DNA of 64,000 nt from Cnuibacter physcomitrellae. GTDB lineage: Bacteria > Actinomycetota > Actinomycetes > Actinomycetales > Microbacteriaceae. The notes beneath the pieces are model-generated. The model ran no database searches and was not told where the DNA came from. It saw only the letters and a program-made list of their open reading frames with translations. Within the stretch, counting starts at the first letter, position 1. Each line of letters begins with the position of its first letter. The stretch is taken from NCBI RefSeq assembly GCF_014640535.1, contig NZ_BMHD01000001.1, positions 870,214 through 934,213 on the forward strand, read 5' to 3'. Position numbers and translations under genes: made by a program. Positions 1 to 8,341 of this stretch are shown here, piece by piece.

Positions 1-61
1 GAGACCCCCGGTGACGTCAGCCCGTATACAGCCTAGACCGACGGAAACCCTACTGTCGCAT

Positions 62-78
62 CCGCCCGAGACGGGCGG
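62..78 (-). terminator. hairpin after dapC
   Basis: A 7-bp GC stem (CCGCCCG / CGGGCGG) with a 3-nt loop lies 17 bases beyond the dapC stop codon. There is no T-run on either side, so this is a possible hairpin-only terminator rather than a classical intrinsic one. Confidence 0.4.
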
Positions 79-95
79 GCGGCATTGGAGGAAGC

Positions 96-1211
96 CTACG
101 AACGTCGCCGGGCGTCCAGGCGGTCCGCCGCGGCGCGGATCCGCTCGTCGGTGGCGGTGAGCGAGAACCGCACGTGCTGCGGGAAGTGGTCGCCGTAGAA
201 GGCGCCCGGGCCCGCGAGGACGCCGAGGTCGGCGAGCCACGACACGGTGTCCCAGCAGTCGACGCCCTCGGTGGCCCAGAGGTAGAGACCCGCCTCGCTG
301 CGGTCGATGCGCAGCCCCGCGCGCTCGAGAGCCGGAGCGAGCACCGCGCGCCTGGCGCGGTAGCGCTCCTTCTGCTCGGCCACGTGGGCGTCGTCGCCGA
401 GGGCGACCGTCATCGCGTGCTGCACGGGAGCGGGCGGCATCATCCCCGCCTGCTTCCGGACGGTGAGGAGCCGGGCGATGAGCGCGGGGTCGCCGGCCGC
501 GAACGCGGCCCGGTAGCCGGCGAGGTTCGACTGCTTGCTGAGCGAGTAGGCGGCCAGGATCCCCGTGAGGTCGCCTCCGGTCACGCGAGGATCGAGCACG
601 CTCGGGACCGGCTCGTCGGCCCACCGACCCTCCCAGCCGAGCTCCGCGTAGCACTCGTCGCCCACGACGACGGCCCCGAGCTCTCGCGCCCGGGCCACGG
701 CGGCCACCAGCTGCTCGACCTCGAGCACGCTGCCGTCGGGGTTGCCCGGGCTGTTCAGCCAGACGAGCCTGGTGGCCTCGGGCCACTCGGCGGGATCGTC
801 GGAGGCGAAGGACTCGGCACCGGCGATGACCGCCCCCATGGCGTAGGTCGGGTAGGCGGCACGCGGATGCACGACGACGTCGCCCTGCCCGAGGCCCAGC
901 ATGAAGGGCAGCCAGGCGACGAACTCCTTCGAGCCGATCGTCGGGAGCACCTCGGCGTCGTCGAGGCCCGTCACGCCGCGGCGCCGCGCATACCAGTCCA
1001 CGATCGCGCGACGCAGCGCGGGCGTGCCGGCGGTGGCGGGGTAGCCGTGCGCGTCGGTCGCCTCGGAGAGCGCTCGACGGACGACGTCGGGCGTCGGGTC
1101 GACCGGCGATCCGATCGAGAGGTCGACGAGGCCGTCAGGATGCGCGGCCGCCCGGGCGGCGAAGGGCGCCATGGCGTCCCACGGGTAGTCGGGCAGGGCG
1201 CCCAGCGCCAC
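96..1211 (-). CDS. dapC: succinyldiaminopimelate transaminase
   Basis: This is a fold-type I PLP aminotransferase of 371 residues, the usual length for the actinobacterial DapC group. DapC transfers an amino group from glutamate to N-succinyl-2-amino-6-ketopimelate in the lysine/meso-diaminopimelate pathway, in the cytosol. Visible features are the NSPGNPDG segment (about 153-160), the D185/Y188 cofactor region, the SLSK motif with the Schiff-base lysine at K226, and the substrate arginine at R234. The start is GTG, abutting the fdxA stop codon with no gap, so the two are almost certainly co-transcribed. Pairing of fdxA with dapC is a known actinobacterial arrangement. The family call is strong; exact substrate rests on family and context. 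Confidence 0.9.
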   Translation of the reverse strand: MALGALPDYPWDAMAPFAARAAAHPDGLVDLSIGSPVDPTPDVVRRALSEATDAHGYPATAGTPALRRAIVDWYARRRGVTGLDDAEVLPTIGSKEFVAWLPFMLGLGQGDVVVHPRAAYPTYAMGAVIAGAESFASDDPAEWPEATRLVWLNSPGNPDGSVLEVEQLVAAVARARELGAVVVGDECYAELGWEGRWADEPVPSVLDPRVTGGDLTGILAAYSLSKQSNLAGYRAAFAAGDPALIARLLTVRKQAGMMPPAPVQHAMTVALGDDAHVAEQKERYRARRAVLAPALERAGLRIDRSEAGLYLWATEGVDCWDTVSWLADLGVLAGPGAFYGDHFPQHVRFSLTATDERIRAAADRLDARRRS

Positions 1212-1538
1212 CTAGTGACCCTCGCCCTGAGGGGGCAGAGCGGCCACCAGCGGGTGGTCGTACTTGATCACGCCGACCTTCGCCGCGCCGCCGGGCGAAC
1301 CGACCTCGTCGAAGAACTCGACGTTGGCCTTGTAGTAGTCGGCCCACTCCTCGGGGAGGTCGTCCTCGTAGTAGATCGCCTCGACGGGGCACACCGGCTC
1401 GCAGGCGCCGCAGTCGACGCACTCGTCGGGGTGGATGTAGAGCGACCGTTCACCCTCGTAGATGCAGTCGACCGGGCACTCGTCGATGCAGGCGCGGTCT
1501 TTGACGTCGACGCATGGAAGGGCGATGACATAGGTCAC
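1212..1538 (-). CDS. fdxA: seven-iron ferredoxin
   Basis: A 108-residue ferredoxin of the actinobacterial FdxA/FdxC type. The N-terminal half holds C9, C17 and C21, C25, then a CxxCxxC run at C40, C43, C46 and C50, the pattern of a [3Fe-4S]/[4Fe-4S] protein. It would act as a soluble low-potential electron carrier; its partner cannot be told from this window. The long C-terminal tail is usual for the family. The start is GTG with a GAGAGGA-type ribosome site about 12 nt upstream. It sits between a small membrane-protein gene and dapC on the same strand. Confidence 0.92.
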   Translation of the reverse strand: MTYVIALPCVDVKDRACIDECPVDCIYEGERSLYIHPDECVDCGACEPVCPVEAIYYEDDLPEEWADYYKANVEFFDEVGSPGGAAKVGVIKYDHPLVAALPPQGEGH

Positions 1539-1574
1539 AGTGGTTCAGGTCCTCTCAGGTCCAGCTCTTCGATT

Positions 1575-2006
1575 CTACGCCGAGGGATCGGGTCGCCCCG
1601 ACCGCACGGGCGTGCGGCGGAACCGGGGCCAGACGACGATGACGAGAGCCACGATCACCGCCCCGTAGAGCCACAGGGGCCCCTCCCCCGTCCCGGTGAT
1701 GAGGATCGACCCGCCCTGGCTGGGGAGGACGAACAGGGCGACCACGCCGAGGGCGCCCACGGCTCCCAGCACCGAGTACAGCCGCGACTCGAAGCTCAGC
1801 CGGAGGCCGAGCAGCAGGAGCGCGAGGGCGATCAGCGCGAGCACGAGCCCGAGGGGCGCCTCCCAGCCGGCGAGGGAGATCGTGACCATGTGGACGACAG
1901 TCCCGAGAGCGCCGAACACGGCGCCGAGCAGCAGGGAGACGATGCCCCCGAGGATCCGGGCGGACAGCGAGGCACGCGGGGCCGGGGGCGGGGCGTCGGA
2001 CAGCAC
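1575..2006 (-). CDS. small four-helix membrane protein (DUF6113-like)
   Basis: A 143-residue protein with four hydrophobic segments (about 15-40, 48-70, 78-97 and 108-128) and a basic C-terminal tail. It resembles the DUF6113 group found upstream of fdxA in Microbacteriaceae, recalled from gene neighbourhood rather than a search. No catalytic residues are apparent, so no function is proposed. The GTG start fits a leaderless transcript because a TATCGT -10-like hexamer ends 6 nt before it. fdxA follows 36 bases downstream. Confidence 0.65.
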   Translation of the reverse strand: MLSDAPPPAPRASLSARILGGIVSLLLGAVFGALGTVVHMVTISLAGWEAPLGLVLALIALALLLLGLRLSFESRLYSVLGAVGALGVVALFVLPSQGGSILITGTGEGPLWLYGAVIVALVIVVWPRFRRTPVRSGRPDPSA

Positions 2007-2012
2007 TCGACC

Positions 2013-2018
2013 ACGATA
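2013..2018 (-). promoter_or_regulatory. -10 hexamer of a probably leaderless transcript
   Basis: TATCGT on the minus strand ends 6 nt before the GTG at 2006. This spacing puts transcription initiation at or next to the start codon and supports that start. Confidence 0.4.
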
Positions 2019-2084
2019 GTCCGCGGTTGCTGAGCGCCGGGCCGGAGCCTCGGCGCCCCCGTTCCGCTCCGTGGTCGTTCGCGC

Positions 2085-2114
2085 TGGACAAAGATCCGGT
2101 CCGCGGTCTAGAGT
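2085..2114 (+). promoter_or_regulatory. efeUOB promoter
   Basis: TGGACA (2085-2090) and TAGAGT (2109-2114) are separated by 18 bp and resemble a housekeeping sigma-factor promoter. The predicted start of transcription, near 2121, lies immediately before the iron box at 2124-2142, so repressor binding there would block initiation. Confidence 0.5.
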
Positions 2115-2123
2115 CGCTACGCC

Positions 2124-2142
2124 TAAGGCAAGCCTTACCTCA
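2124..2142 (+). promoter_or_regulatory. IdeR/DtxR-type iron box
   Basis: The 19 bases TAAGGCAAGCCTTACCTCA match most positions of the known IdeR/DtxR consensus (TWAGGYWAGSCTWRCCTWA, from memory). They contain a perfect 6-bp inverted repeat, TAAGGC/GCCTTA. The site lies between the predicted transcription start and the efeU start codon, as expected for iron-dependent repression. Confidence 0.7.
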
Positions 2143-2176
2143 GGTAGGCATCCCTCACCCAGCAGAACAGGTCCCC

Positions 2177-3091
2177 GTGCTCGCCAACTTCCTCATCGGG
2201 CTCCGCGAAGGCCTCGAGGCCGCTCTCGTCGTCGGCATTCTCATCGCGTACGTGCGCAAGCTCGACCGACGCGACGTGCTGGTCCGCATCTGGTTCGGCG
2301 TCGGCATCGCGATCGTCGTCTCGCTGGGGCTCGGCGCGATCCTGACCTTCGGCGCCTACGGCCTCACCTTCGAGGCGCAGGAGGCGATCGGAGGCAGCCT
2401 CTCCATCGTCGCGACCGGGTTCGTGACGTGGATGGTGTTCTGGATGCTGCGGACCTCCAAGAACCTCAAGGGCACCCTGCAGGCCGACATCGACAAGGCC
2501 CTCGTCGGCGCGGGGTGGAGCCTGGTCCTGCTCGCGTTCCTCTCCGTCGGGCGCGAGGGCATCGAGACGGCCCTGTTCATCTGGGCCGCGGCCCAGGCCA
2601 CCGGGCAGACGCTCCTCCCCCTCGTCGGCGCGCTGCTCGGCATCCTCCTCGCGGTCGTGCTCGGCTGGCTGATCTACCGCGGCATGGTGCGGATCAACCT
2701 CGCCCGCTTCTTCGCCTGGTCGGGCGTGTTCCTCATCCTCGTCGCCGCGGGCGTGCTGTCCTACGGGGTGCACGACCTGCAGGAGGCCGGCATCCTGCCG
2801 GGGCTCGGCGCGCTGGCCTTCGACGTCAGCGCCGCGATCCCGCCGGACAGCTGGTACGGCACCCTCCTGAAGGGCGTCTTCAACTTCTCGCCGGCCACGA
2901 CCTGGCTCGAGGCGATCGCGTGGACCGTCTACTTCGTCCCCACAATGGCCGCGTTCCTCGTCCTCGCCTTCCGGAAGCCGGGATCGCGATCGGCCGGCGA
3001 CTCCGCGACCGCAGCACCCGCGGGAACAGCACCCGCCGCTGCGGCCACCACCCCCAGCACCTCGACCACCCCTCACCTGGAGCATCCGTGA
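2177..3091 (+). CDS. efeU: ferrous/ferric iron permease EfeU
   Basis: A 304-residue polytopic membrane protein of the FTR1/EfeU family, the channel component of the EfeUOB iron importer. Two REGxE motifs, the iron-binding hallmark, are visible: REGLE at 10-14 in the first helix and REGIE at 126-130 in the fourth. The reading frame stays open upstream, but the GTG at 2177 gives the usual family N-terminus ([15 protein letters not shown]) and lies downstream of the iron box, so it is chosen. The C-terminal tail is rich in Ala, Pro and Thr and probably cytoplasmic. The stop codon overlaps the efeO GTG start (GTGA), indicating translational coupling. Confidence 0.92.
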   Translation: MLANFLIGLREGLEAALVVGILIAYVRKLDRRDVLVRIWFGVGIAIVVSLGLGAILTFGAYGLTFEAQEAIGGSLSIVATGFVTWMVFWMLRTSKNLKGTLQADIDKALVGAGWSLVLLAFLSVGREGIETALFIWAAAQATGQTLLPLVGALLGILLAVVLGWLIYRGMVRINLARFFAWSGVFLILVAAGVLSYGVHDLQEAGILPGLGALAFDVSAAIPPDSWYGTLLKGVFNFSPATTWLEAIAWTVYFVPTMAAFLVLAFRKPGSRSAGDSATAAPAGTAPAAAATTPSTSTTPHLEHP

Positions 3092-4272
3092 ACCTCAAGC
3101 CCCTCCTCGCCTCGGGCGGCGCCGGCGTCGTCCTCCTCGCCCTCGCCGGCTGCGTGCCCAACAACCCGTCGTCCTCCGACGCGGCGGGCGCGATCACCGT
3201 CGACAGCTCGGCCGACTCCTGCACGGTCTCCGCCGACAGCGCGACGAGCGGCACGCTCACCTTCTCGGTGACGAACTCCGGCGACCAGGTGACCGAGTTC
3301 TACCTGCTGGGAGACGACGGCCTGCGCATCGTGGGCGAGGTCGAGAACGTCGGCCCCGGCATCTCGCGCGACCTCGTGGTGCAGGCGCAGCCCGGCGACT
3401 ACTACACCGTCTGCAAGCCGGGCATGGTCGGCGACGGCGTCGGCAAGGCCGCGTTCACCGTCAGCGGCGATCGTGTCGAGCTCGACGGGGACCTGCAGGC
3501 GCAGGTCGACCAGGCGGCGACCAACTACGTGGCGTACGTCAAGGACCAGGTCGCCCAGCTCGTGACCGGCACCGACACGTTCCTCGACGCCTACACGTCC
3601 GGCGACGACGCCACCGCCCGCTCGCTCTACGCCATCACCCGGGCGAACTACGAGCGCATCGAGCCCGTCGCGGAGTCGTTCGGCGACCTCGACCCGGAGA
3701 TCGACTTCCGCGAGGCCGATGTCGCCGAGGGCGACGAGTGGACCGGATGGCACCGGATCGAGAAGGACCTCTTCCCGCCGACCGCCGCGGAGAACGGTGG
3801 CGTGGAGTACACCCCGCTGACCCAGGACCAGCGCACGATGTACGCCGACAAGCTGCGCGACAACACGCAGGAGCTGTACGACGCCGTGCACGACCCGTCG
3901 TACACGGTGACGATCGACGCCATCTCCAACGGGGCCATCGGCCTGCTCGAGGAGGTCGCCAGCGGCAAGATCACCGGCGAGGAGGAGATCTGGTCGCACA
4001 CCGACCTGTGGGACTTCCAGGCCAACCTCGAGGGCGCGAAGGTCGCCTACGAGGGCGTCCGCGACATCGCCCTCGAGAAGGACCCGAAGCTCGTCGACGA
4101 GATCGACCAGCGGTTCCAGACGCTGCAGAGCACCCTCGCGACGTACGGCAGCCTCGACAGCGGGTTCGTGTACTACAACGACCTGACCACCGAGCAGGTC
4201 AAGCAGCTCGCAGACCAGGTCAACGCGCTGAGCGAGCCGCTCAGCCAGCTCACCGCGACGCTGGTCGGCTGA
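3088..4272 (+). CDS. efeO: iron uptake lipoprotein EfeO
   Basis: A 394-residue extracytoplasmic component of EfeUOB. The signal peptide ends in the lipobox LAGC with C22 as the predicted lipidation site. An N-terminal cupredoxin-like domain (about 35-130) is followed by the M75 imelysin-type domain. The M75 domain carries the HxxE metal motif as H222-R-I-E225. EfeO is thought to bind iron outside the membrane and pass it to EfeU. It overlaps efeU by 4 nt and precedes efeB by 17 nt. Confidence 0.92.
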   Translation: MNLKPLLASGGAGVVLLALAGCVPNNPSSSDAAGAITVDSSADSCTVSADSATSGTLTFSVTNSGDQVTEFYLLGDDGLRIVGEVENVGPGISRDLVVQAQPGDYYTVCKPGMVGDGVGKAAFTVSGDRVELDGDLQAQVDQAATNYVAYVKDQVAQLVTGTDTFLDAYTSGDDATARSLYAITRANYERIEPVAESFGDLDPEIDFREADVAEGDEWTGWHRIEKDLFPPTAAENGGVEYTPLTQDQRTMYADKLRDNTQELYDAVHDPSYTVTIDAISNGAIGLLEEVASGKITGEEEIWSHTDLWDFQANLEGAKVAYEGVRDIALEKDPKLVDEIDQRFQTLQSTLATYGSLDSGFVYYNDLTTEQVKQLADQVNALSEPLSQLTATLVG

Positions 4273-4289
4273 CGACTACGATCGACGAC

Positions 4290-5588
4290 GTGCCCGAGCA
4301 CGACGACCAGGAACCCGAAGCCCGCGGCCTCTCCCGCCGCGGGCTCTTCGGGCTCGGTGCGGGCCTGCTCGGCGCCGGTCTCGGCGCCGGTGCCACGTTC
4401 GCCGTGGGCCAGGCGGTCTCCGCCTCGGCGGGTGGCGGGACGGCCACCGCGGCCACCGTCTACCCGTTCTACGACGACCACCAGGCCGGCATCGTCACCC
4501 CCGCCCAGGATCGGCTCCACTTCGCCTCGTTCGACGTCGCCGACATCTCGCGCGACGACCTCGTCGGGCTCCTCCAGGACTGGGCGGACGCGGCAGCGCT
4601 GATGACGGCGGGGACACCCGCCGGCAGGTACGGGGCCGTGAACGGCCCCTACGACGCTCCGCCGGACGACACGGGCGAGGCACTCGGTCTGCCCGCCTCC
4701 GGGCTCACCCTGACCTTCGGATTCGGTCCGAGCCTGTTCACCTCGGCCGACGGCACCGACCGGTTCGGGCTCGCCTCCCAGCGGCCCGAGGCCCTCGTCG
4801 ACCTGCCGCACTTCCCCGCCGACGCGCTCGTCGAGACTCTGACGGGTGGCGACCTCTGCATCCAGGCCTGCAGCGAGGACCCTCAGGTCGCGGTGCACGC
4901 CATCCGCAACCTGTCGCGGATCGCCTTCGGCCGGGCCGCCCTGCGCTGGTCGCAGCTGGGCTTCGGCCGGACGAGCTCGACCAGCACGGCGCAGCAGACC
5001 CCGCGGAACCTGTTCGGCTTCAAGGACGGCACGGCCAACATCAAGGCCGAGGACCGGACCACGGTCGACGCACAGGTCTGGGCTCAGCCCGGCGACGGTC
5101 CGTCGTGGATGGACGGCGGCTCCTATCTCGTCGCCCGCAAGATCCGCATGACGATCGAGACCTGGGACCGCACCTCCCTCCGCGAGCAGGAGGCCGTCAT
5201 CGGCCGCACGAAGGGCGAGGGGGCGCCGTACTCCGGCGGAACCGAGTTCACCGCTCCCGACTTCTCCGCCACCGGCCAGGGCGGCAAGCCGCTCATCGCG
5301 GCCGACTCCCACGTGCGCCTGGCGCATCCGGATCAGAACTCCGGAGCGCAGCTGCTGCGCCGCGGCTACAACTTCGTCGACGGCAACGACGACCTCGGAC
5401 GCCTCAACGCCGGGCTCTTCTTCATCGCCTACCAGCGCGACCCGCGGACCCAGTTCATCCCCATCCAGGAGAACCTGGCGAAGAACGACGCGATGAACGA
5501 GTACGTCCGCCATGTGGGCAGCGGCATCTGGGCGATCCCCCCGGGCGCCCGCACGGGCAGCTTCCCCGGCGCCTCCCTCTTCGCCTAG
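4290..5588 (+). CDS. efeB: Tat-exported heme Dyp-type peroxidase EfeB
   Basis: A 432-residue Dyp-type peroxidase, the third component of the EfeUOB system. The N-terminus has a twin-arginine signal (SRRGLFG, R16-R17) followed by a hydrophobic stretch, so it is exported folded with heme. The Dyp signature GFKDG is at 243-247, and a conserved SHVRLAHP stretch (340-347) lies in the heme-ligand region. It probably oxidises Fe(II) or supports iron release outside the membrane. The GTG at 4290 is the only reasonable start between the efeO stop and the Tat motif; no clear Shine-Dalgarno is present, so translation may be coupled to efeO. Confidence 0.9.
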   Translation: MPEHDDQEPEARGLSRRGLFGLGAGLLGAGLGAGATFAVGQAVSASAGGGTATAATVYPFYDDHQAGIVTPAQDRLHFASFDVADISRDDLVGLLQDWADAAALMTAGTPAGRYGAVNGPYDAPPDDTGEALGLPASGLTLTFGFGPSLFTSADGTDRFGLASQRPEALVDLPHFPADALVETLTGGDLCIQACSEDPQVAVHAIRNLSRIAFGRAALRWSQLGFGRTSSTSTAQQTPRNLFGFKDGTANIKAEDRTTVDAQVWAQPGDGPSWMDGGSYLVARKIRMTIETWDRTSLREQEAVIGRTKGEGAPYSGGTEFTAPDFSATGQGGKPLIAADSHVRLAHPDQNSGAQLLRRGYNFVDGNDDLGRLNAGLFFIAYQRDPRTQFIPIQENLAKNDAMNEYVRHVGSGIWAIPPGARTGSFPGASLFA

Positions 5589-5598
5589 AGACGCCTTT

Positions 5599-5657
5599 CG
5601 CCACACTCCTGGCCTTTCGCCATACGCATGCGCTTGCGAAAGGCCAGCAGTGTGGCG
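5599..5657. repeat. long intergenic palindrome, copy A
   Basis: Two 22-nt arms (5599-5620 and 5636-5657) are reverse complements with one mismatch and enclose a 15-nt loop. The element fills most of the gap between convergent efeB and the minus-strand gene ending at 5682. It begins with TTTCGCCACACTC, also found in the element at 34671-34740. It may act as a bidirectional terminator or belong to a REP-like family. Confidence 0.75.
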
Positions 5658-5681
5658 AGAGTCATACTCTGGGGCCCCGCC

Positions 5682-6209
5682 CTATTGGACGAAGCTGACC
5701 GTCTGACGGTGCTGACCGGCAGCGTACGTCACGTCCGCCCAGATGCGCACAAGCTCGCCATCGCTGGCAGGCGTGTATGACGTCCCGATCGACCAGCTCT
5801 GGCAATCAGTGGAGACCACATCCTTCGCACCCAGCTCGACGGTGGTCCCATCCTGCGTATATGCCAGAGCGTTGACATAGATGGTGTCCAGATCTCCCAG
5901 CGCACCCGAGCAGATGTCGATCGACTCAAGGGTGTGACCACTCCAATGCCCGACTACCGCAAGGGTGAAGGTCGTCCCATAGTCCTGGTAGTCGGTGTTT
6001 CCGCTGACCAGACTCGACGTTCCCACCGACACGACCGTCAGATCACTCGCTGATGCCGGAGCCGTGGCCGTCGCAGTGAATAGCGCGGCAAGTGTGGCGC
6101 CCACAGCAGCCATCCAGCCCCGTCGGCGTCTCCTGCGATGACCCACTGACCCATCCACGCCGCTCGCATCAGCAAGGTCCAACGCCTTCGCTTCATTGGT
6201 CGTCATCAT
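5682..6209 (-). CDS. secreted protein of unknown function
   Basis: A 175-residue protein with an N-terminal signal: a run of arginines (about 25-30), a hydrophobic core (about 33-50) and a probable signal peptidase site after SAS near residue 55. The mature part (about 120 residues) looks beta-rich, has two cysteines that could form a disulfide, and ends in VSFVQ. I do not recognise the family. The coding sequence is visibly less G+C-rich than its neighbours and uses codons such as AAT, ATA and TCA more often, suggesting recent acquisition. Two consecutive ATG codons are available as starts. It is a single gene between a palindrome and the end of typA. Confidence 0.7.
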   Translation of the reverse strand: MMTTNEAKALDLADASGVDGSVGHRRRRRRGWMAAVGATLAALFTATATAPASASDLTVVSVGTSSLVSGNTDYQDYGTTFTLAVVGHWSGHTLESIDICSGALGDLDTIYVNALAYTQDGTTVELGAKDVVSTDCQSWSIGTSYTPASDGELVRIWADVTYAAGQHRQTVSFVQ

Positions 6210-6259
6210 GGCCTACCCCTTCCCTCAGATTCAGGAACTGGTCAGAGCCTTGCACTTTT

Positions 6260-6277
6260 GGCCCCCGCATGGGGGCC
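6260..6277 (-). terminator. hairpin downstream of typA
   Basis: GGCCCCC / GGGGGCC with a GCAT loop, about 70 bases past the typA stop and in front of the secreted-protein gene. A TTTT run flanks the plus-strand 5' side, so this is not a classical terminator on the minus strand. The rest of the 6210-6348 gap shows nothing I can name. Confidence 0.35.
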
Positions 6278-6348
6278 AGGCCAAGATATGCACGGAGATC
6301 TGTGCGCGAACACGGACCCGGCTAAGAGCCTTCGCGACCTTGGACCTG

Positions 6349-8253
6349 CTACGCCTGGCGCTTGAGGCGGGCGGTGTTGCGCGCGCGGGCCTGGGCGTCG
6401 AGCTCGACCTTGCGGATGCGCACGGTCTCGGGGGTCACCTCGACGCACTCGTCCTCGCGGGCGAACTCGAGGCACTCCTCGAGGGAGAGCTGGCGGCTCG
6501 GAGTCATCGACTCGAACGTGTCGGCCGTGGAGGAGCGCATGTTGGTGAGCTTCTTCTCCTTGGTGATGTTCACGTCCATGTCGTCGGCGCGCGAGTTCTC
6601 GCCGATGACCATGCCCTCGTAGACCTCCTCGGTGGGGTTCACGAAGAACGTCATGCGCTCCTGGAGGCCGATGATGGCGAACGGCGTCACGACACCCGCG
6701 CGGTCGGCCACGATCGAGCCGTTGTTGCGGGTCACGATCTGCCCGGCCCACTCGTCGTAGCCGTGCGAGATCGCGTTCGCGATGCCGGTGCCGCGCGTGA
6801 TGGTGAGGAACTCGGTACGGAACCCGATGAGGCCGCGGGAGGGCACGATGAACTCCATGCGCACCCAGCCCGTGCCGTGGTTCGACATGTTCTCCATGCG
6901 GCCCTTGCGCGCGGCGAGGAGCTGCGTGATCGCGCCGAGGTGCTCCTCGGGTGCGTCGATCGTGAGGTGCTCGTAGGGCTCGAGGGTCTTGCCGTCGACG
7001 ACCTTCGTGACCACCTGGGGCTTGCCCACGGTCAGCTCGAACCCCTCCCGGCGCATGTTCTCGACGAGGATGGCCAGCGCCAGCTCACCGCGGCCCTGCA
7101 CCTCCCACGCGTCGGGCTGGCCGATGTCCTGGACCCGGAGCGACACGTTTCCGACCAGCTCGCGGTCGAGACGGTCCTTCACCATGCGGGCGGTGAGCTT
7201 GTGCCCCTTCACCTTGCCGACGAGCGGCGAGGTGTTGGTGCCGATGGTCATCGAGATCGCCGGCTCGTCGACGACGATGGCCGGGAGCGGACGGACGTCC
7301 TCCGGGTCGGCGATGGTCTCGCCGATCGTGATCTCCTCGATGCCCGCGATGGCGACGATGTCGCCGGGGCCCGCGGACTCGGTCGGGAAGCGCGTGAGCG
7401 CCTTGGTCATGAGCAGCTCGGTGATGCGCTGGTTCTGCACGGATCCGTCGTGCTTGACCCAGGCGACCTGCTGGCCCTTCTTGATGGTGCCGTTGAAGAC
7501 GCGCAGCAGCGCGAGGCGGCCGAGGAACGGCGACGCGTCGAGGTTGGTGACGTGCGCCTGCAGGGGCGCCTCGTCGTCGTACGTCGGCGCCGGGATGTGC
7601 TCGAGGATCGCGCCGAACAGCGGCTCGAGGTCGTCGTTGTCGGGCAGCGACCCGTTCTCGGGCTTGTTCAGGCTCGCGGCGCCGTTGCGGCCGGAGGCGT
7701 ACACCACCGGGACGTCGAGGATGGCGTCGAGGTCGAGGTCGGGCACGTCGTCGGCCAGGTCGGACGCGAGGCCGAGCAGGAGGTCCTGGGCCTCGCCGAC
7801 GACCTCGTCGATGCGGGCATCCGGGCGGTCGGTCTTGTTGACCAGCAGGATGACGGGCAGCTTCGCCTCGAGCGCCTTGCGGAGCACGAAGCGGGTCTGC
7901 GGGAGCGGACCCTCGGACGCGTCGACGAGCAGCACCACGCCGTCGACCATGGACAGACCGCGCTCGACCTCCCCGCCGAAGTCGGCGTGGCCCGGCGTGT
8001 CGATGACGTTGATCGTGATCGGGGTGTCGCCCGCGTGGACGCCGTTGTACGAGATCGCCGTGTTCTTGGCGAGGATCGTGATGCCCTTCTCACGCTCGAG
8101 GTCGTTCGAGTCCATCATCCGGTCGTCGGCCTCGAAGTGCGCGTCGAACGAGTTCGTCTGCTTGAGCATCGCGTCGACGAGGGTGGTCTTGCCGTGGTCG
8201 ACGTGGGCGACGATCGCGACGTTGCGCAGGTCTGCGCGGGTGGCCAGTGCCAT
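6349..8253 (-). CDS. typA: ribosome-associated translational GTPase TypA/BipA
   Basis: A 634-residue GTPase of the elongation-factor superfamily. The G domain shows AHVDHGKTT (16-24), DTPGH (85-89) and NKTD (139-142). EF-G-like domains and the TypA-specific C-terminal domain follow, and the length is normal. BipA/TypA binds the 70S ribosome at the EF-G site and supports ribosome assembly and stress adaptation. The ATG start is preceded by an AAGGA site about 9-10 nt upstream. The gene appears to be a single transcription unit. Confidence 0.95.
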   Translation of the reverse strand: MALATRADLRNVAIVAHVDHGKTTLVDAMLKQTNSFDAHFEADDRMMDSNDLEREKGITILAKNTAISYNGVHAGDTPITINVIDTPGHADFGGEVERGLSMVDGVVLLVDASEGPLPQTRFVLRKALEAKLPVILLVNKTDRPDARIDEVVGEAQDLLLGLASDLADDVPDLDLDAILDVPVVYASGRNGAASLNKPENGSLPDNDDLEPLFGAILEHIPAPTYDDEAPLQAHVTNLDASPFLGRLALLRVFNGTIKKGQQVAWVKHDGSVQNQRITELLMTKALTRFPTESAGPGDIVAIAGIEEITIGETIADPEDVRPLPAIVVDEPAISMTIGTNTSPLVGKVKGHKLTARMVKDRLDRELVGNVSLRVQDIGQPDAWEVQGRGELALAILVENMRREGFELTVGKPQVVTKVVDGKTLEPYEHLTIDAPEEHLGAITQLLAARKGRMENMSNHGTGWVRMEFIVPSRGLIGFRTEFLTITRGTGIANAISHGYDEWAGQIVTRNNGSIVADRAGVVTPFAIIGLQERMTFFVNPTEEVYEGMVIGENSRADDMDVNITKEKKLTNMRSSTADTFESMTPSRQLSLEECLEFAREDECVEVTPETVRIRKVELDAQARARNTARLKRQA

Positions 8254-8320
8254 GAGTTGAGTTCCTTGGAGTCATGAACCCGCTCAGTGGCACGGCCACC
8301 CGCGGACTCGAGATGCGAGA

Positions 8321-8338
8321 GCGGGCGGCTGCGCCCGC
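8321..8338 (-). terminator. hairpin after the dpp ATPase gene
   Basis: GCGGGC / GCCCGC with a 6-nt loop lies immediately after the stop codon at 8342 on the minus strand. It is the probable 3' end of the peptide transporter operon; there is no T-tract. Confidence 0.4.
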
Positions 8339-8341
8339 GGG

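Noticed and set aside
174-2033. Long plus-strand open frame over dapC, fdxA and the membrane-protein gene
   Set aside because: It is low-complexity (Arg, Gly, Ala, Val) with no motifs and runs antisense to three recognisable genes. It is a codon-bias artefact of high G+C DNA.
6196-8277. 693-codon plus-strand frame antisense to typA
   Set aside because: typA motifs are intact on the minus strand; the frame is rich in Val, Asp, Arg and Leu with no domain.
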